This document shows positions 15,375 to 24,125 of a stretch of DNA of 64,000 bases, piece by piece. The position numbers were made by a program, and so were the translations under genes. Each line of letters starts with the position of its first letter. The stretch's first letter is position 1. The notes beneath the pieces are model-generated. The model ran no database searches. It worked only from the letters and a program-made list of their open reading frames with translations, and was not told the origin of the DNA. The DNA is taken from the NCBI RefSeq assembly GCF_002994635.1, contig NZ_PVNL01000096.1, positions 1 through 64,000 on the forward strand, given 5' to 3'. The stretch is from Enhygromyxa salina. GTDB taxonomy: Bacteria; Myxococcota_A; Polyangia; Nannocystales; Nannocystaceae.

Positions 15375-16555
15375 TGCCCACGCCCAAGCTCGCGCCACGT
15401 GATCTGACGATCCCCGAGCCCGGCTCGAGCACCGCCCGCGACGCGCTGTCCGGTTCGATCCGCAAGGCGATGCAGGATCTGATGCGGCTGAGCACCGGTC
15501 CCGATCCAGAGCTGCGCGCGTTCAAGCCCACGCTCAAGCGCCTCTTGTCCGAGTCCCCTGGCGCCGTCGCCAGCGTGCTGCGTACACCCACGGTCTCGGG
15601 CTTGCTTCGCTGCTTGCGACGCCGCGCCCCCGAGCTCGAGGTCTCCGCTGGCGTCGCTGAGCTGCTCGCAACCATCCACACCGACCTCGCGTTCGCTGGC
15701 GCCCTGCGTGAGCCGGTCTCGCAGCGGCGCTTGCCCAAACAAATCGTGAGCCTGCCTGCGCGCCGCGTCATCGAGATCCCCAGCGAGGTCGAGCGCGCCG
15801 AGTTTCACGATCACGCGCTGGTCTTGATCAGCAAGCGCGGCCGGACCACGATCGCGCTCGAGCAGGCTGCAACTGACGAGTCGAGCTTCGTCGAGATCAC
15901 CAAGGGTCTGCTGTTGGCCCGCGTCGACAACAACCCGCTCGCCATGTCCGAGGCCCACCCCGACAAGGCCGGCAACCGCCTGGATCTCGGCGGCCACCCG
16001 ACCCGAGAGTGGGCCGACACGCTCAGCCGCGGGCTCGATCTGATCGATCAGTACATGCCCGAGCTGCGCGCCGAGATCGATCTGTTCCTGCACCAGATCG
16101 TGCCGGTCGGCTACGACGCCCACACCCACCTCTCGGCCTCCTACCAGGAGGTGATCGGCACGGTCTACATGACCTTGCACCCGCAGCTGATGACGATGGT
16201 CGAGGCCACGATCCACGAGTTTCAGCACAACAAGCTGCACGCCCAGCTCGAGCTCGATCCGCTGCTGCACAACGCCTTCCACCCGCTCTACAGCTCGCCG
16301 GTTCGCCCCGACCCGCGGCCGCTGCAGGGCATACTCCTCGCCGTTCATGCGTTTGTTCCGGTCGCCCGGCTGTATCAGCTGATGCGCGAGGCCGGGCACG
16401 AAGGCACCGATCGGCCCGACTTTCAGCGCCGCTACGCGCAGATCCTCGCGGGCAACCATGAGGGCACGAGCGTGTTGCTCGAGCACGGTCAACCGACCGA
16501 CGTCGGCCTCGGACTCCTCGATGAGCTACGCCGCTGGGACGCGAACCCCTGGTAG
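15371..16555 (+). CDS. HExxH-type peptide beta-hydroxylase (mod_HExxH family)
   Basis: A 394-aa protein with His282-Glu283-x2-His286 in TIHEFQHNK, followed by DPRPLQGILLAVHAFVPVA, the spacing typical of the HExxH peptide-modification family (TIGR04267). Members of that family are now described as iron, alpha-ketoglutarate-dependent peptide beta-hydroxylases rather than proteases. The start is a GTG overlapping the radical SAM stop; an ATG three bases later is also possible. No signal peptide is seen, so it acts in the cytoplasm. It probably hydroxylates side chains of the neighbouring Tat-exported protein or another peptide of this island. A strong terminator follows. Confidence 0.86.
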   Translation: MMPTPKLAPRDLTIPEPGSSTARDALSGSIRKAMQDLMRLSTGPDPELRAFKPTLKRLLSESPGAVASVLRTPTVSGLLRCLRRRAPELEVSAGVAELLATIHTDLAFAGALREPVSQRRLPKQIVSLPARRVIEIPSEVERAEFHDHALVLISKRGRTTIALEQAATDESSFVEITKGLLLARVDNNPLAMSEAHPDKAGNRLDLGGHPTREWADTLSRGLDLIDQYMPELRAEIDLFLHQIVPVGYDAHTHLSASYQEVIGTVYMTLHPQLMTMVEATIHEFQHNKLHAQLELDPLLHNAFHPLYSSPVRPDPRPLQGILLAVHAFVPVARLYQLMREAGHEGTDRPDFQRRYAQILAGNHEGTSVLLEHGQPTDVGLGLLDELRRWDANPW

Positions 16556-16617
16556 GTGGGGGGATCCGCAACTTCTGGTGGGGGTCGTGTTCGGGGGTCT
16601 ATCTGTGGTTCGGGGCG

Positions 16618-16661
16618 GCGCGCACGACCCGTGAGGGTTTGTTGTGCGCGCTTTCGTTTTT
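16618..16661 (+). terminator. Rho-independent terminator after the HExxH gene
   Basis: The arms GCGCGCAC and GTGCGCGC enclose a smaller ACCC/GGGT stem. They are followed by TTTCGTTTTT. It lies 63 bases after the HExxH stop and closes the plus-strand operon. Confidence 0.7.
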
Positions 16662-16731
16662 GAGAGGGCGGCGACACGCTTGGGATTGGGGGGGCTGTGC
16701 TTTGTTGGTAGCGGATTGTGGGCGTGAATTG

Positions 16732-16759
16732 AAAAAGGGGCCCCGAGAGGGACCCCTTT
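16732..16759 (-). terminator. Rho-independent terminator for the MopE-like lipoprotein gene
   Basis: On the minus strand AAAGGGGTCCC pairs with GGGGCCCCTTT across a TCTC loop, with one T-G wobble, and is followed by TTTTTC. It lies 28 bases after the stop at 16787, back to back with the terminator of the HExxH operon. Confidence 0.75.
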
Positions 16760-16786
16760 GATCGGGCTGTGATGTGGGCGGTCGGG

Positions 16787-18109
16787 CTAGTTGTCGACGC
16801 GCTGGATCGCCAGCTGGTAGTTGTTGCAGGTGTTGTCGTTCTGCACGCGGAACACCCGGATGTAGACCTTGTTCGGCCACGCGATGTTGTTCTGCGGCGC
16901 CGGGGCGGCGTGGTTGTCGAAGAACCACCACTCGCGGGTTGGCGGCGCACCGTTGCCGTACTGAAGCGCGAGGCTGCCAGCGAAGGCCACGCCCTGGCAC
17001 GAGCGGAACACCTCGAACCGATAGTCGTTGCCCTGGTTGACCGCGAAGCTGACGCGGATGCTGCCCGTGTTCGGGCGGATGCCGGCGGCGTCGTTCTCGT
17101 TGAAGTCGACCGAGTACCAGTCCTCGCGGCCGTTGCCGATGAGGTTGTCGAGCTGCGGGATGGTGCCGACGACGGCGTTCTGAAGCTGGTTGCCCTCACC
17201 GATCGCGCCGAGGTAGCCCTGCGGCGCGTTGGAGCAAGCCGCGAGGCTGCTGGTGCGCGAGGTACCCTGGCACTCGCAGCCGTTGTTCACGACCTGGTCG
17301 AGGTCGAAGTACTGCTCGACGCAGCCACAGATCTTGCAGCCGTCGACGCCGGGCTCGGGCGGCTCGCAGCACCACCCACCCATGGGCGAGACGTTTGGAG
17401 CGACGACGCCCATTGGCGGGCACATCTCGCCGGGCGGGGCGTTGTCCACCTCGCCAGCGCAGTTCTCTGCGAGGCCGTTGCAGATCTCTTGAGTGTCGTT
17501 GAGGCCGACGTTGGCGTTGGCGTCGTCGCAGTCCGGGCCGGGCTTCTCGGGGCTGTATTGATCGCAGCCGACCCACACGTTGTCGTTGTCGTCGTCGCTG
17601 CAGTTGGCGCAGCCATTGGGCGTGAAGACGTTGAAGTCAGCGTCGTCGCAGTCGGGCCCGGGCTTGCCCTCGTCGAAGACGTCGCAGCCAACCCAGTAGC
17701 CGTCGCCGTCGGCGTCGGCACAGTTCGCGCAGCCGTCTACGGTGTGGTTGTTGAAGTCGCTGTCGTCGCAATCCGTGCCCATCGGGCAGTTGTTGCCGTA
17801 GCCGTCTTGGTCGAGGTCGAGGCACTCGCCATCGCCGTCTCCATCGCCGTCTCCATCACCGTCGCCGTCGCCGGGATCCCCATCGCCATCTCCGGGATCG
17901 CCATCGCCATCGCCGGGATCGCCATCGCCATCTCCGGTGCTGTTGCTGTCCGCCGTCTCGTCGCCTGTGTCGCCTGTGTCGCCCGTGCCGGCGGTCGTCG
18001 ACGCTGAGGTAAACGTCGTCGTCGCATCTGCCGTTGCATCGTCATTGCAGGCGGTGCCGACCAGTGCGAGGGAGAGGATGAGGCTAGTGGGGAGCGTGCG
18101 AGAAACCAT
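16787..18109 (-). CDS. Lipoprotein with Gly-Asp linker and MopE-like calcium-binding repeats
   Basis: A 440-aa lipoprotein with a signal peptide and lipobox VGTAC. A Thr/Ser/Asp linker and a long GD-rich run follow (about residues 50-93). Three MopE-type units come next, each with an Asp-rich DxDGDG-like loop and a CxxDCDD-like core: DQDGYGN with TDCDDSD, DADGDGY with PDCDDAD, and PDCDDAN with ICNGLAENC. In MopE-family proteins these bind calcium or copper at the cell surface. The C-terminal half has several further cysteines and a beta-rich domain with ENDAAGIRPNTGSIRVSF, typical of pre-peptidase-like extracellular modules. It is a surface protein of unknown ligand, convergent with the HExxH operon. 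Confidence 0.8.
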   Translation of the reverse strand: MVSRTLPTSLILSLALVGTACNDDATADATTTFTSASTTAGTGDTGDTGDETADSNSTGDGDGDPGDGDGDPGDGDGDPGDGDGDGDGDGDGDGECLDLDQDGYGNNCPMGTDCDDSDFNNHTVDGCANCADADGDGYWVGCDVFDEGKPGPDCDDADFNVFTPNGCANCSDDDNDNVWVGCDQYSPEKPGPDCDDANANVGLNDTQEICNGLAENCAGEVDNAPPGEMCPPMGVVAPNVSPMGGWCCEPPEPGVDGCKICGCVEQYFDLDQVVNNGCECQGTSRTSSLAACSNAPQGYLGAIGEGNQLQNAVVGTIPQLDNLIGNGREDWYSVDFNENDAAGIRPNTGSIRVSFAVNQGNDYRFEVFRSCQGVAFAGSLALQYGNGAPPTREWWFFDNHAAPAPQNNIAWPNKVYIRVFRVQNDNTCNNYQLAIQRVDN

Positions 18110-18563
18110 GGCGTGGACGTCCAGTTAACCGAAGGGCCGGCTCTACTCATACCAGAAACTTGCCGGTTATTGGTCGCGATTCTCGATCGAATCCAACACG
18201 TTGCTCGCCATGTTGCCCGCCACGCTAGCGCTGTTCCCGCTAGACCGGTCTCGGCTGTCACATTCTCGCTCAGACACCGGTTCAGGTCGCGTCCGTCGGC
18301 CAATCACATCACTCCGGCGACCGCCCGGACGCCCGCGCTTTCGCGCTCTGGTGCTCGCGTTCCGACCGTCGGTCCAGGGTCGACACCAGGGCATGGGTGG
18401 GTCAGTGAGCAACCCGCGCGACCTCGCTCTGCGCGCGACACATCGACCGGGCCGAGATCTCACGAGCCGACAGTCGAACCTGGCAGACCGAACAGCCGAT
18501 CCCGGGACCCGAGATGGGCCCCCGCCCACAGCCTGGCCAAAGCATGGGACAAGCAAGGCGCGC
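18110..18563. other. Intergenic region upstream of a radical SAM gene
   Basis: It lies between a divergent lipoprotein gene and the radical SAM start at 18564. The frame stays open upstream to 18201, but the translation is Arg/Pro-rich without family similarity, so it is more likely a leader region than coding. No precursor-like peptide could be supported. Confidence 0.5.
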
Positions 18564-19499
18564 ATGCCCGGCCTGCTCGACGTGATCCTTGGCTACGACT
18601 GCAACGTCGCCTGCGACTACTGCACGATCACGCCAGCGATGCGCAAGCGGGCGCTCACGCCCGCGGCCGTGGTCGCGGCGATGCGACGCGGCCGCGCGCA
18701 GGACTATGATCGGATCGCGTTCACGGGTGGCGAGCCGACGATCCGCACGGATCTCGTCGCGCTGATCAAGGCCGCGCGCCAGCTCGGCTACGACGACATC
18801 AAGCTGCAGAGCAACGGGCTGTTGTTCTCCCCGGCCAACGTGGCGCGCCTCGTCGACGCGGGGGTGACTCGCTTTCACGTCTCGATCCACACCCACGAGC
18901 CCCAGGCCTACGACGCGCTGGTCCAGCGCGCGGGCGCCCACGCGCTGATGGAGCAGGGTCTGCGCAGCGCGGTGGACTCGGGTCGCCACGTGGTCGCGGA
19001 CGTGATCATCAAGTCCGATACCTACCCTCGCCTGGCCCAGGCGATCGAGTGGATCGCCGCGCGCGGGGTCAACGAGGTCCACCTCTGGTATGTGTCGCTG
19101 ACCGACGGCAACGCCGAGCACGTCGAGAGCATGCCGCCGATGACCGAGGCCATGCCCGAGATCCGCCGCGCGCTCGCGATCGGTCGCGCGCGGGGTCTCG
19201 AGATCTCGTCGTTGCACATTCCCCGCTGTCTGCTCGGCGAAGACTGGACCCACGCGTGGGATCCCGGCTCGATGCGCGTCCTCGTCGTCACCCCCGACGC
19301 GACCTTCGAGCTCGAGGACAGCCGCCTCGCCGGACAAAACCACGTCCCGGCGTGCGCGGGCTGTCGGTTCGAGGGGATCTGCCCGGGCGTGCGCGACGAC
19401 TACCTGGCGCGGTTCGGCGACGCCGAGATCGCGGCCGCGCGCGACCAAGCACCGACGCTCCCGGGCGTCGTTCGACTGCCCACAATCGCGTCGCGGTAA
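18564..19499 (+). CDS. Short radical SAM protein
   Basis: A 311-aa radical SAM protein, starting at MPGLLDVILG. C13-x3-C17-x2-C20 (CNVACDYC), FTGGEPTIR, LQSNGLL and SIHTHEPQAYD are the cluster, SAM and strand motifs of the island's subfamily. The C-terminus carries C-x2-C-x5-C in CAGCRFEGICPGVRDDYLARFG, the same short auxiliary-cluster pattern as in the 7024 and 22113 genes. The gene converges, four bases apart, with the B12/double radical SAM gene. Its substrate is unknown; the island context suggests peptide modification. Confidence 0.84.
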   Translation: MPGLLDVILGYDCNVACDYCTITPAMRKRALTPAAVVAAMRRGRAQDYDRIAFTGGEPTIRTDLVALIKAARQLGYDDIKLQSNGLLFSPANVARLVDAGVTRFHVSIHTHEPQAYDALVQRAGAHALMEQGLRSAVDSGRHVVADVIIKSDTYPRLAQAIEWIAARGVNEVHLWYVSLTDGNAEHVESMPPMTEAMPEIRRALAIGRARGLEISSLHIPRCLLGEDWTHAWDPGSMRVLVVTPDATFELEDSRLAGQNHVPACAGCRFEGICPGVRDDYLARFGDAEIAAARDQAPTLPGVVRLPTIASR

Positions 19500-19503
19500 A
19501 TGC

Positions 19504-21996
19504 CTACCCCTCGACGCCCTCTTCGCGGAGCCGCTGCTTGACCCGCTCCGAGAACCCGGCCGGCACCGACTCGTGGCGGCGCGGATCGCTGAGCGGGCGG
19601 ACCAGATCTTCGGCGGAGATCAACCATGGCGGCTCCGGGACCTGATCGAGCTCATAAAAGCCCCCACAGAAGCACGCGTGCGGGCAGGTCTTGCAGACCG
19701 GCTTGCGAACCCGCCGCTCGGCCAGATACTCGGCGAGGTTCACCGTCTCGTTGTTGACGAACACCATGTGCCGCTCGAGCTTGGCGAGGTCGCCCTGCAT
19801 CAGCTCGCGGTGCTTGGGCATGAAACAAAACGGCAGGTTGATGACCTGGAACCGGATCTTGCCGGCCCACGCGTCCATCACCGCGACCGCGTTGTCGGCT
19901 GCCAGCTGGGTGTCGGGAGCGACCCAGCTGGTCGCGCGGCCAAATGGGGTGAGGAACTGGATGTTCATCCACCGCAGGCCCAGGTCCCAGCACAGCTGCG
20001 CGAGCCGATCGACCTTGTCGTGGTTGCCCTTGGTGACCGTGATGTTCATGCCCAGCTCGACGCCCTTGGGGGCGTAGCGCAGGCAATTGCGGATCCCGTC
20101 GGTGGTCTGCTGGAACGCCTCGGCGACGCCAACCTGCTGCGCGTGGGTCCGGGCGTCGTGGCCATGGACCGAGAACAACAGCGTGGTCAGCCCCGAGTTG
20201 ACCAGCGACGAGGCGTACTTGTCGTAGACGCAGCGGCGCCCGTTGGTGGTCACGTTGACGCGCTGGTAGCCCATCGCCCGCGCCGACTTGATCAGCGGGA
20301 TCAGCTCGGGGTTGAGGGTGGGCTCGCCGCCGTCGAAGTCGACCATGACCACGCCCTGCTTGCGGTACTCGAGCAGCTTCTCGCGCTGCCGCGTGGGGTG
20401 ACCGTCGAGCTGCGTGCGGGTCCCGACCGCACAGAAGGTGCAGTGGTTGTTGCACACATAGGTGACGTTCATGATCAGCTTCTTGGCCCCCTGCGAGGCG
20501 TTCAAGCGCTGTTGGAACGTCCACATGAAGGTCTCGAGCGTGGCCTGATCGACGCCGTCGCCGGTGCCATCGCCCGAGCAGTTCGAGGGCGCGGTCTGAA
20601 AGTACGGGCCCCAGTCTTCGATCGTCGGGATCACCGGGAGCTTGTGCCCGCTGCGCGCCTCGGCGATCGCGGCCAGCTCGGTGCCCGGCAGCGGGGTCGC
20701 GTACTGGACCGCCGGCCAGGCCTGAAATTCGTCCCACAGCCGCAGCGCAAACCCCAGCGTGCCGTTGATCTCTTCGGCGCGCTCGCCCGGCAGGCCGATC
20801 ATGTAGTGGATCATGAGCGGCACGCCGGCCTCATGGGCGTGCTTGGCCGCGTCCTCGACCGCGCGCAGATCCAGGCGCTTCTTGACGACCTCGGTCACGA
20901 CCCGCTGCACGCCCGACTCGGCGCTGACGCTGAGCATGTTGACGCGACCGCGCATCTGCTCGAGGTGGCGCGGCAACAAGTAGTCGGCGCGCATGCCGTT
21001 GGGGCAGTCAAACTTCAGATCGAGCGCGACCACTTCCTCGAGGAACACGTCGAAGTGGCGCTCGTTGACGTTGATGAGCTCGTCGCTGACCTCGAGCCGC
21101 GTGGTCCCGAGCGCGGCCATGAACCGCAAGTACTCGCGCAGGCGCTCGGGCGAGTACCTGCGCTGCAGCTTGGGCTCGCGGGCCTGCGGCTCGGGCCCGC
21201 CTGACTCGGCGTCCGCGACCCAGGGCTTGCGCGCCTCGGGGTTGCTCGAGCAGTGAATGCAGGTGAACGGGCAGCCGCGGCTGGTGACCAGCGGCATCGT
21301 GCGGCCGTCGATCGGGAAGGTCCACACCGGCCGCCCGAGCTCGGCGACGACGCTGTGCTTGAACTGATCGTAGGCCGCAAGATCGACCCGCCCCCAGGCC
21401 GGAAACGGCAGCTCGTCGAGCTTGGGCGAGGCCCCCCGATGGCTCCCGCGCGGCCGCGCACCGGGCTCGTTTGGGTTCGCGAAGTAACTTGCGAGCAGCT
21501 GCGGGACCGTGACCTCGGCCTCGTATTTAATGTAGGCGTCGACCTCCGGGTAGCTGGCGAGCACCGCGTCGCCCGGGAGCTCGATGTAGTGCTGACCCGA
21601 CTGGTAGCAATCGGCGAGCAGGATCGGCGCGGTATCAAAGCGCGCACGCAGACCCTCGAGCAGCGCCGCGAGCACGTCGTCGCGATGTGGCGGTCGATGA
21701 AACACCGTGTACGCCAGCACGATCGCGGCGAAGTCCTGATCCGCCGCGAGCCTCAGCACCTGGGCGAGCGCCTGCTCGACCTCGACACCGAGGTGCGCGC
21801 GACCGTCCTCGCGCCACCGCAGCTGCGCGCCCGGGAGCGCGAAGCTGTCGACGAGCTCGACCTGGGCTGGATCGAGCTCGCGCTCGAGCACGGCCGCGAG
21901 CTGCACCGCGCCTAGATCCGCGAAATACGGATAGTCGATGAAGTCCCGCGCGACGCTGACGGGCGGGTGGATAACCAGGACGCGGGGTTCGCCCAT
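19504..21996 (-). CDS. B12-binding domain fused to two radical SAM domains
   Basis: About 830 aa, starting at MGEPRVLVIHPP (an ATG six codons upstream is equally open). Residues about 5-190 are a cobalamin-binding Rossmann-like domain that lacks an obvious DxHxxG motif. The first radical SAM domain has SRGCPFTCIHCSSNP (C248, C252, C255 on the longer frame) and the B12-class motifs SVSAESGVQRV and MIGLPGER. The second, from about 510, has C521-x3-C525-x2-C528 (CNNHCTFC), FDGGEPTLNPEL and FSVHGHDARTH. It ends with CKTCPHACFCGGFYEL, a short auxiliary Cys cluster. The second domain is close to the stand-alone island proteins. B12-radical SAM enzymes often methylate unactivated carbons; fusion to a peptide-type radical SAM suggests two sequential steps on one substrate. 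The gene diverges from the 654-aa radical SAM gene. Confidence 0.88.
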   Translation of the reverse strand: MGEPRVLVIHPPVSVARDFIDYPYFADLGAVQLAAVLERELDPAQVELVDSFALPGAQLRWREDGRAHLGVEVEQALAQVLRLAADQDFAAIVLAYTVFHRPPHRDDVLAALLEGLRARFDTAPILLADCYQSGQHYIELPGDAVLASYPEVDAYIKYEAEVTVPQLLASYFANPNEPGARPRGSHRGASPKLDELPFPAWGRVDLAAYDQFKHSVVAELGRPVWTFPIDGRTMPLVTSRGCPFTCIHCSSNPEARKPWVADAESGGPEPQAREPKLQRRYSPERLREYLRFMAALGTTRLEVSDELINVNERHFDVFLEEVVALDLKFDCPNGMRADYLLPRHLEQMRGRVNMLSVSAESGVQRVVTEVVKKRLDLRAVEDAAKHAHEAGVPLMIHYMIGLPGERAEEINGTLGFALRLWDEFQAWPAVQYATPLPGTELAAIAEARSGHKLPVIPTIEDWGPYFQTAPSNCSGDGTGDGVDQATLETFMWTFQQRLNASQGAKKLIMNVTYVCNNHCTFCAVGTRTQLDGHPTRQREKLLEYRKQGVVMVDFDGGEPTLNPELIPLIKSARAMGYQRVNVTTNGRRCVYDKYASSLVNSGLTTLLFSVHGHDARTHAQQVGVAEAFQQTTDGIRNCLRYAPKGVELGMNITVTKGNHDKVDRLAQLCWDLGLRWMNIQFLTPFGRATSWVAPDTQLAADNAVAVMDAWAGKIRFQVINLPFCFMPKHRELMQGDLAKLERHMVFVNNETVNLAEYLAERRVRKPVCKTCPHACFCGGFYELDQVPEPPWLISAEDLVRPLSDPRRHESVPAGFSERVKQRLREEGVEG

Positions 21997-22112
21997 CGTC
22001 GCGCAGCATATCACGCCGTGCAGGCCGGACCGTCGGGCCGGAAACCGTCAACCTCACGCGTCTGGGCTCAATCGGTGAGGGTAGTGAGAAGCCCGACCTT
22101 CGCGCCTGGTGC

Positions 22113-24077
22113 ATGAGCGGGTTCGGCCCTCGCGCAGTCGCCATGCTTCGACGCCAGCACGCGCGGGCGAGTATGATGCCGGCGATGGACGGCGGAACTG
22201 CGCAATCCCAGGCTCTCAAGGAAGTCGAAAAAGAAGACGCCGCGCATCAGAAGCGCAATTGGGTCCGGCTCACCTTCGACTGCAACGACCACTGCGTGTT
22301 CTGCCTGGACGCGCACACGCACAACGGCACCAACCGCTCGCGCGAGGAGGTCAAGGCCCAGATCCTCGATGGCCGTCGCAAGGGCGCCGAGCGGCTGATC
22401 CTGTCGGGCGGCGAGCCAACGATCCACCCGGACTTCGTGCAGTTCGTCAAGCTGGGGCGCCTGGCCGGGTATAAAAAGATCCAGACCGTCACCAATGGCC
22501 GGCTGTTTGGCTACAAGGAGTTCATCACGCGCAGCATCGACGCCGGGCTGGGTGAGATCACCTTCTCGATCCACGGCGTCAACGCGCGCATCCACGACGC
22601 GCTGGTCGGCAGCAAGGGCGCGTTCGAGCAAGAGGTTCGCGGCCTCCAAAACGCGCTCGACGACGGCCGCGTGATCGTCAACATCGACGTGTGCGTGAAC
22701 CGGGGCAACGTCAAGACGCTCCCGGATCTGCTCGAGAAATTCACCAACATGGGGGTCTACGAGTATGACCTCCTGCACGTGATCCCGTTCGGCAACGCCT
22801 ACACCGAGGGCAAAGAGACGCTGTTCTACGACCTCGAAGAGATGCGGCCGTACTTGCTGAAGGCGTTCGAGTACTCGAAGCGGCCGAACATGCACATCTG
22901 GCTCAACCGGTTCCCGGTCCCGCACCTCGAGGGCTACGAGAACCTGATCCAGGATCCCTACAAGCTCAACGACGAGATCCGCGGGCGCAAGGAAGAGTAC
23001 GAGCTGCTGATCGACCACGGCGTCCCGCTGGACTGCCGCAACCCGCATCGCTGCTCGCACTGCTACCTCGAGCCGATCTGCGACGAGCTCGAGGACGTGC
23101 GCGCGACCGTGGCGACCTCGAACTTCGAGGTGATCCGCTACGACACGGAGTGGGACGCGGCCCAGGGCGCGGTGTTTGGCGGCGATCCGGCCTCGGCCGA
23201 GCGCAGCAAGACCCGGCGCAAGATGGTCGAGATGCTGGCCGACGCCGAGGGTGACGGCAGCCAGATCGCGGCCGAGGCCGCCGCCGCTGCGTTTGGGATC
23301 CCCCAAGATCAGGTCGAGCACCGCAAGCTGCGGCTGCCGCTGCTCGGGGTCGGTCCGGGCAGCGCCTACAAGAAGCCCGAGTACCCGCCGCTGCCCACCC
23401 AGATCGAGCGCGCGGGCGCCAAGTCGCTGTGGTTGGTGTCGCCCGATCTCGCCCATGCCCAGGCCGACGCCGAGCAGATCGACCAGCTGTTCACCGGGAC
23501 CACGCAGCTCGAGCTTCAGCTCAGCGACTACGCGGGCGTGGCCGAGCTGCTCGCGGCGTCCCCCACCCTGTTCGGCAGGCAGGTCACCCGGGTGATCGTG
23601 CGAACGGCAGCCGACGCCGAGGCCATGCTGGCCGTCGACGCCTCGTTCGAGGTCTGCGTGGAGCTGTCCAAGCACGTCGAGGCGTGGCTGCTCGAGGTCG
23701 CGGCGCGCGAGCAGGCGCCCGCCCGCCTGGCCCTGCGCCAGCCCACCTACGAGCGCCAGACCGAGTCCGGCGAGCTCGACCTCGACCTCCCGGTGTTCTT
23801 CTCGCAGTTTCAGCACGCGGTGCCGGTCGACGACGTGCCCAGCTGCGTGATCGGTCGCCCGGCTCGCACGCGCCGCGAGCAGCTCGACACCAGCATGATG
23901 AACCTGCAGGGCAAGCTCGAGATCTTCCGCTACATCAAGCGCTACATCATGGATCGCTACTGGCGAAAGTCGCTGCGGTGCAAGACCTGCGTCTACACCC
24001 AAGACTGCCGGGGCATGCACATCAGCTACATCCGCGCGCATGGGTTCGCGCTCATGCAGCCCGTCGAAGCCCAGTAG
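22113..24077 (+). CDS. Large radical SAM protein with two auxiliary Cys clusters
   Basis: A 654-aa protein; the start at 22113 is one of several (ATGs at 22176 and 22185 are also possible). C57-x3-C61-x2-C64 (CNDHCVFC), LSGGEPTIHPDF, TVTNGRLF and FSIHGVNARIHD form the catalytic domain. A first Cys group follows near 310-325 (CRNPHRCSHCYLEPICDEL). A long insertion of about 290 residues then separates it from a C-terminal C623-x2-C626-x5-C632 group (CKTCVYTQDCRGM) that matches the end of the 7024 enzyme. The insertion contains SGELDLDLPVFF, reminiscent of VELELPVFG in the HGS precursor leader. The TPR gene begins 48 bases downstream, so the two are probably co-expressed. Confidence 0.85.
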   Translation: MSGFGPRAVAMLRRQHARASMMPAMDGGTAQSQALKEVEKEDAAHQKRNWVRLTFDCNDHCVFCLDAHTHNGTNRSREEVKAQILDGRRKGAERLILSGGEPTIHPDFVQFVKLGRLAGYKKIQTVTNGRLFGYKEFITRSIDAGLGEITFSIHGVNARIHDALVGSKGAFEQEVRGLQNALDDGRVIVNIDVCVNRGNVKTLPDLLEKFTNMGVYEYDLLHVIPFGNAYTEGKETLFYDLEEMRPYLLKAFEYSKRPNMHIWLNRFPVPHLEGYENLIQDPYKLNDEIRGRKEEYELLIDHGVPLDCRNPHRCSHCYLEPICDELEDVRATVATSNFEVIRYDTEWDAAQGAVFGGDPASAERSKTRRKMVEMLADAEGDGSQIAAEAAAAAFGIPQDQVEHRKLRLPLLGVGPGSAYKKPEYPPLPTQIERAGAKSLWLVSPDLAHAQADAEQIDQLFTGTTQLELQLSDYAGVAELLAASPTLFGRQVTRVIVRTAADAEAMLAVDASFEVCVELSKHVEAWLLEVAAREQAPARLALRQPTYERQTESGELDLDLPVFFSQFQHAVPVDDVPSCVIGRPARTRREQLDTSMMNLQGKLEIFRYIKRYIMDRYWRKSLRCKTCVYTQDCRGMHISYIRAHGFALMQPVEAQ

Positions 24078-24125
24078 CCAACGCCGTCCGAACCCGGGCC
24101 CGCGGACCTGAGAGAGAACTGCCTC

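Noticed and set aside
17830-17940. Possible CRISPR-like or other repeat array in the GATGGCGATCCC region
   Set aside because: The repeats are in-frame codons for the Gly-Asp linker of the lipoprotein, irregular and without spacers.
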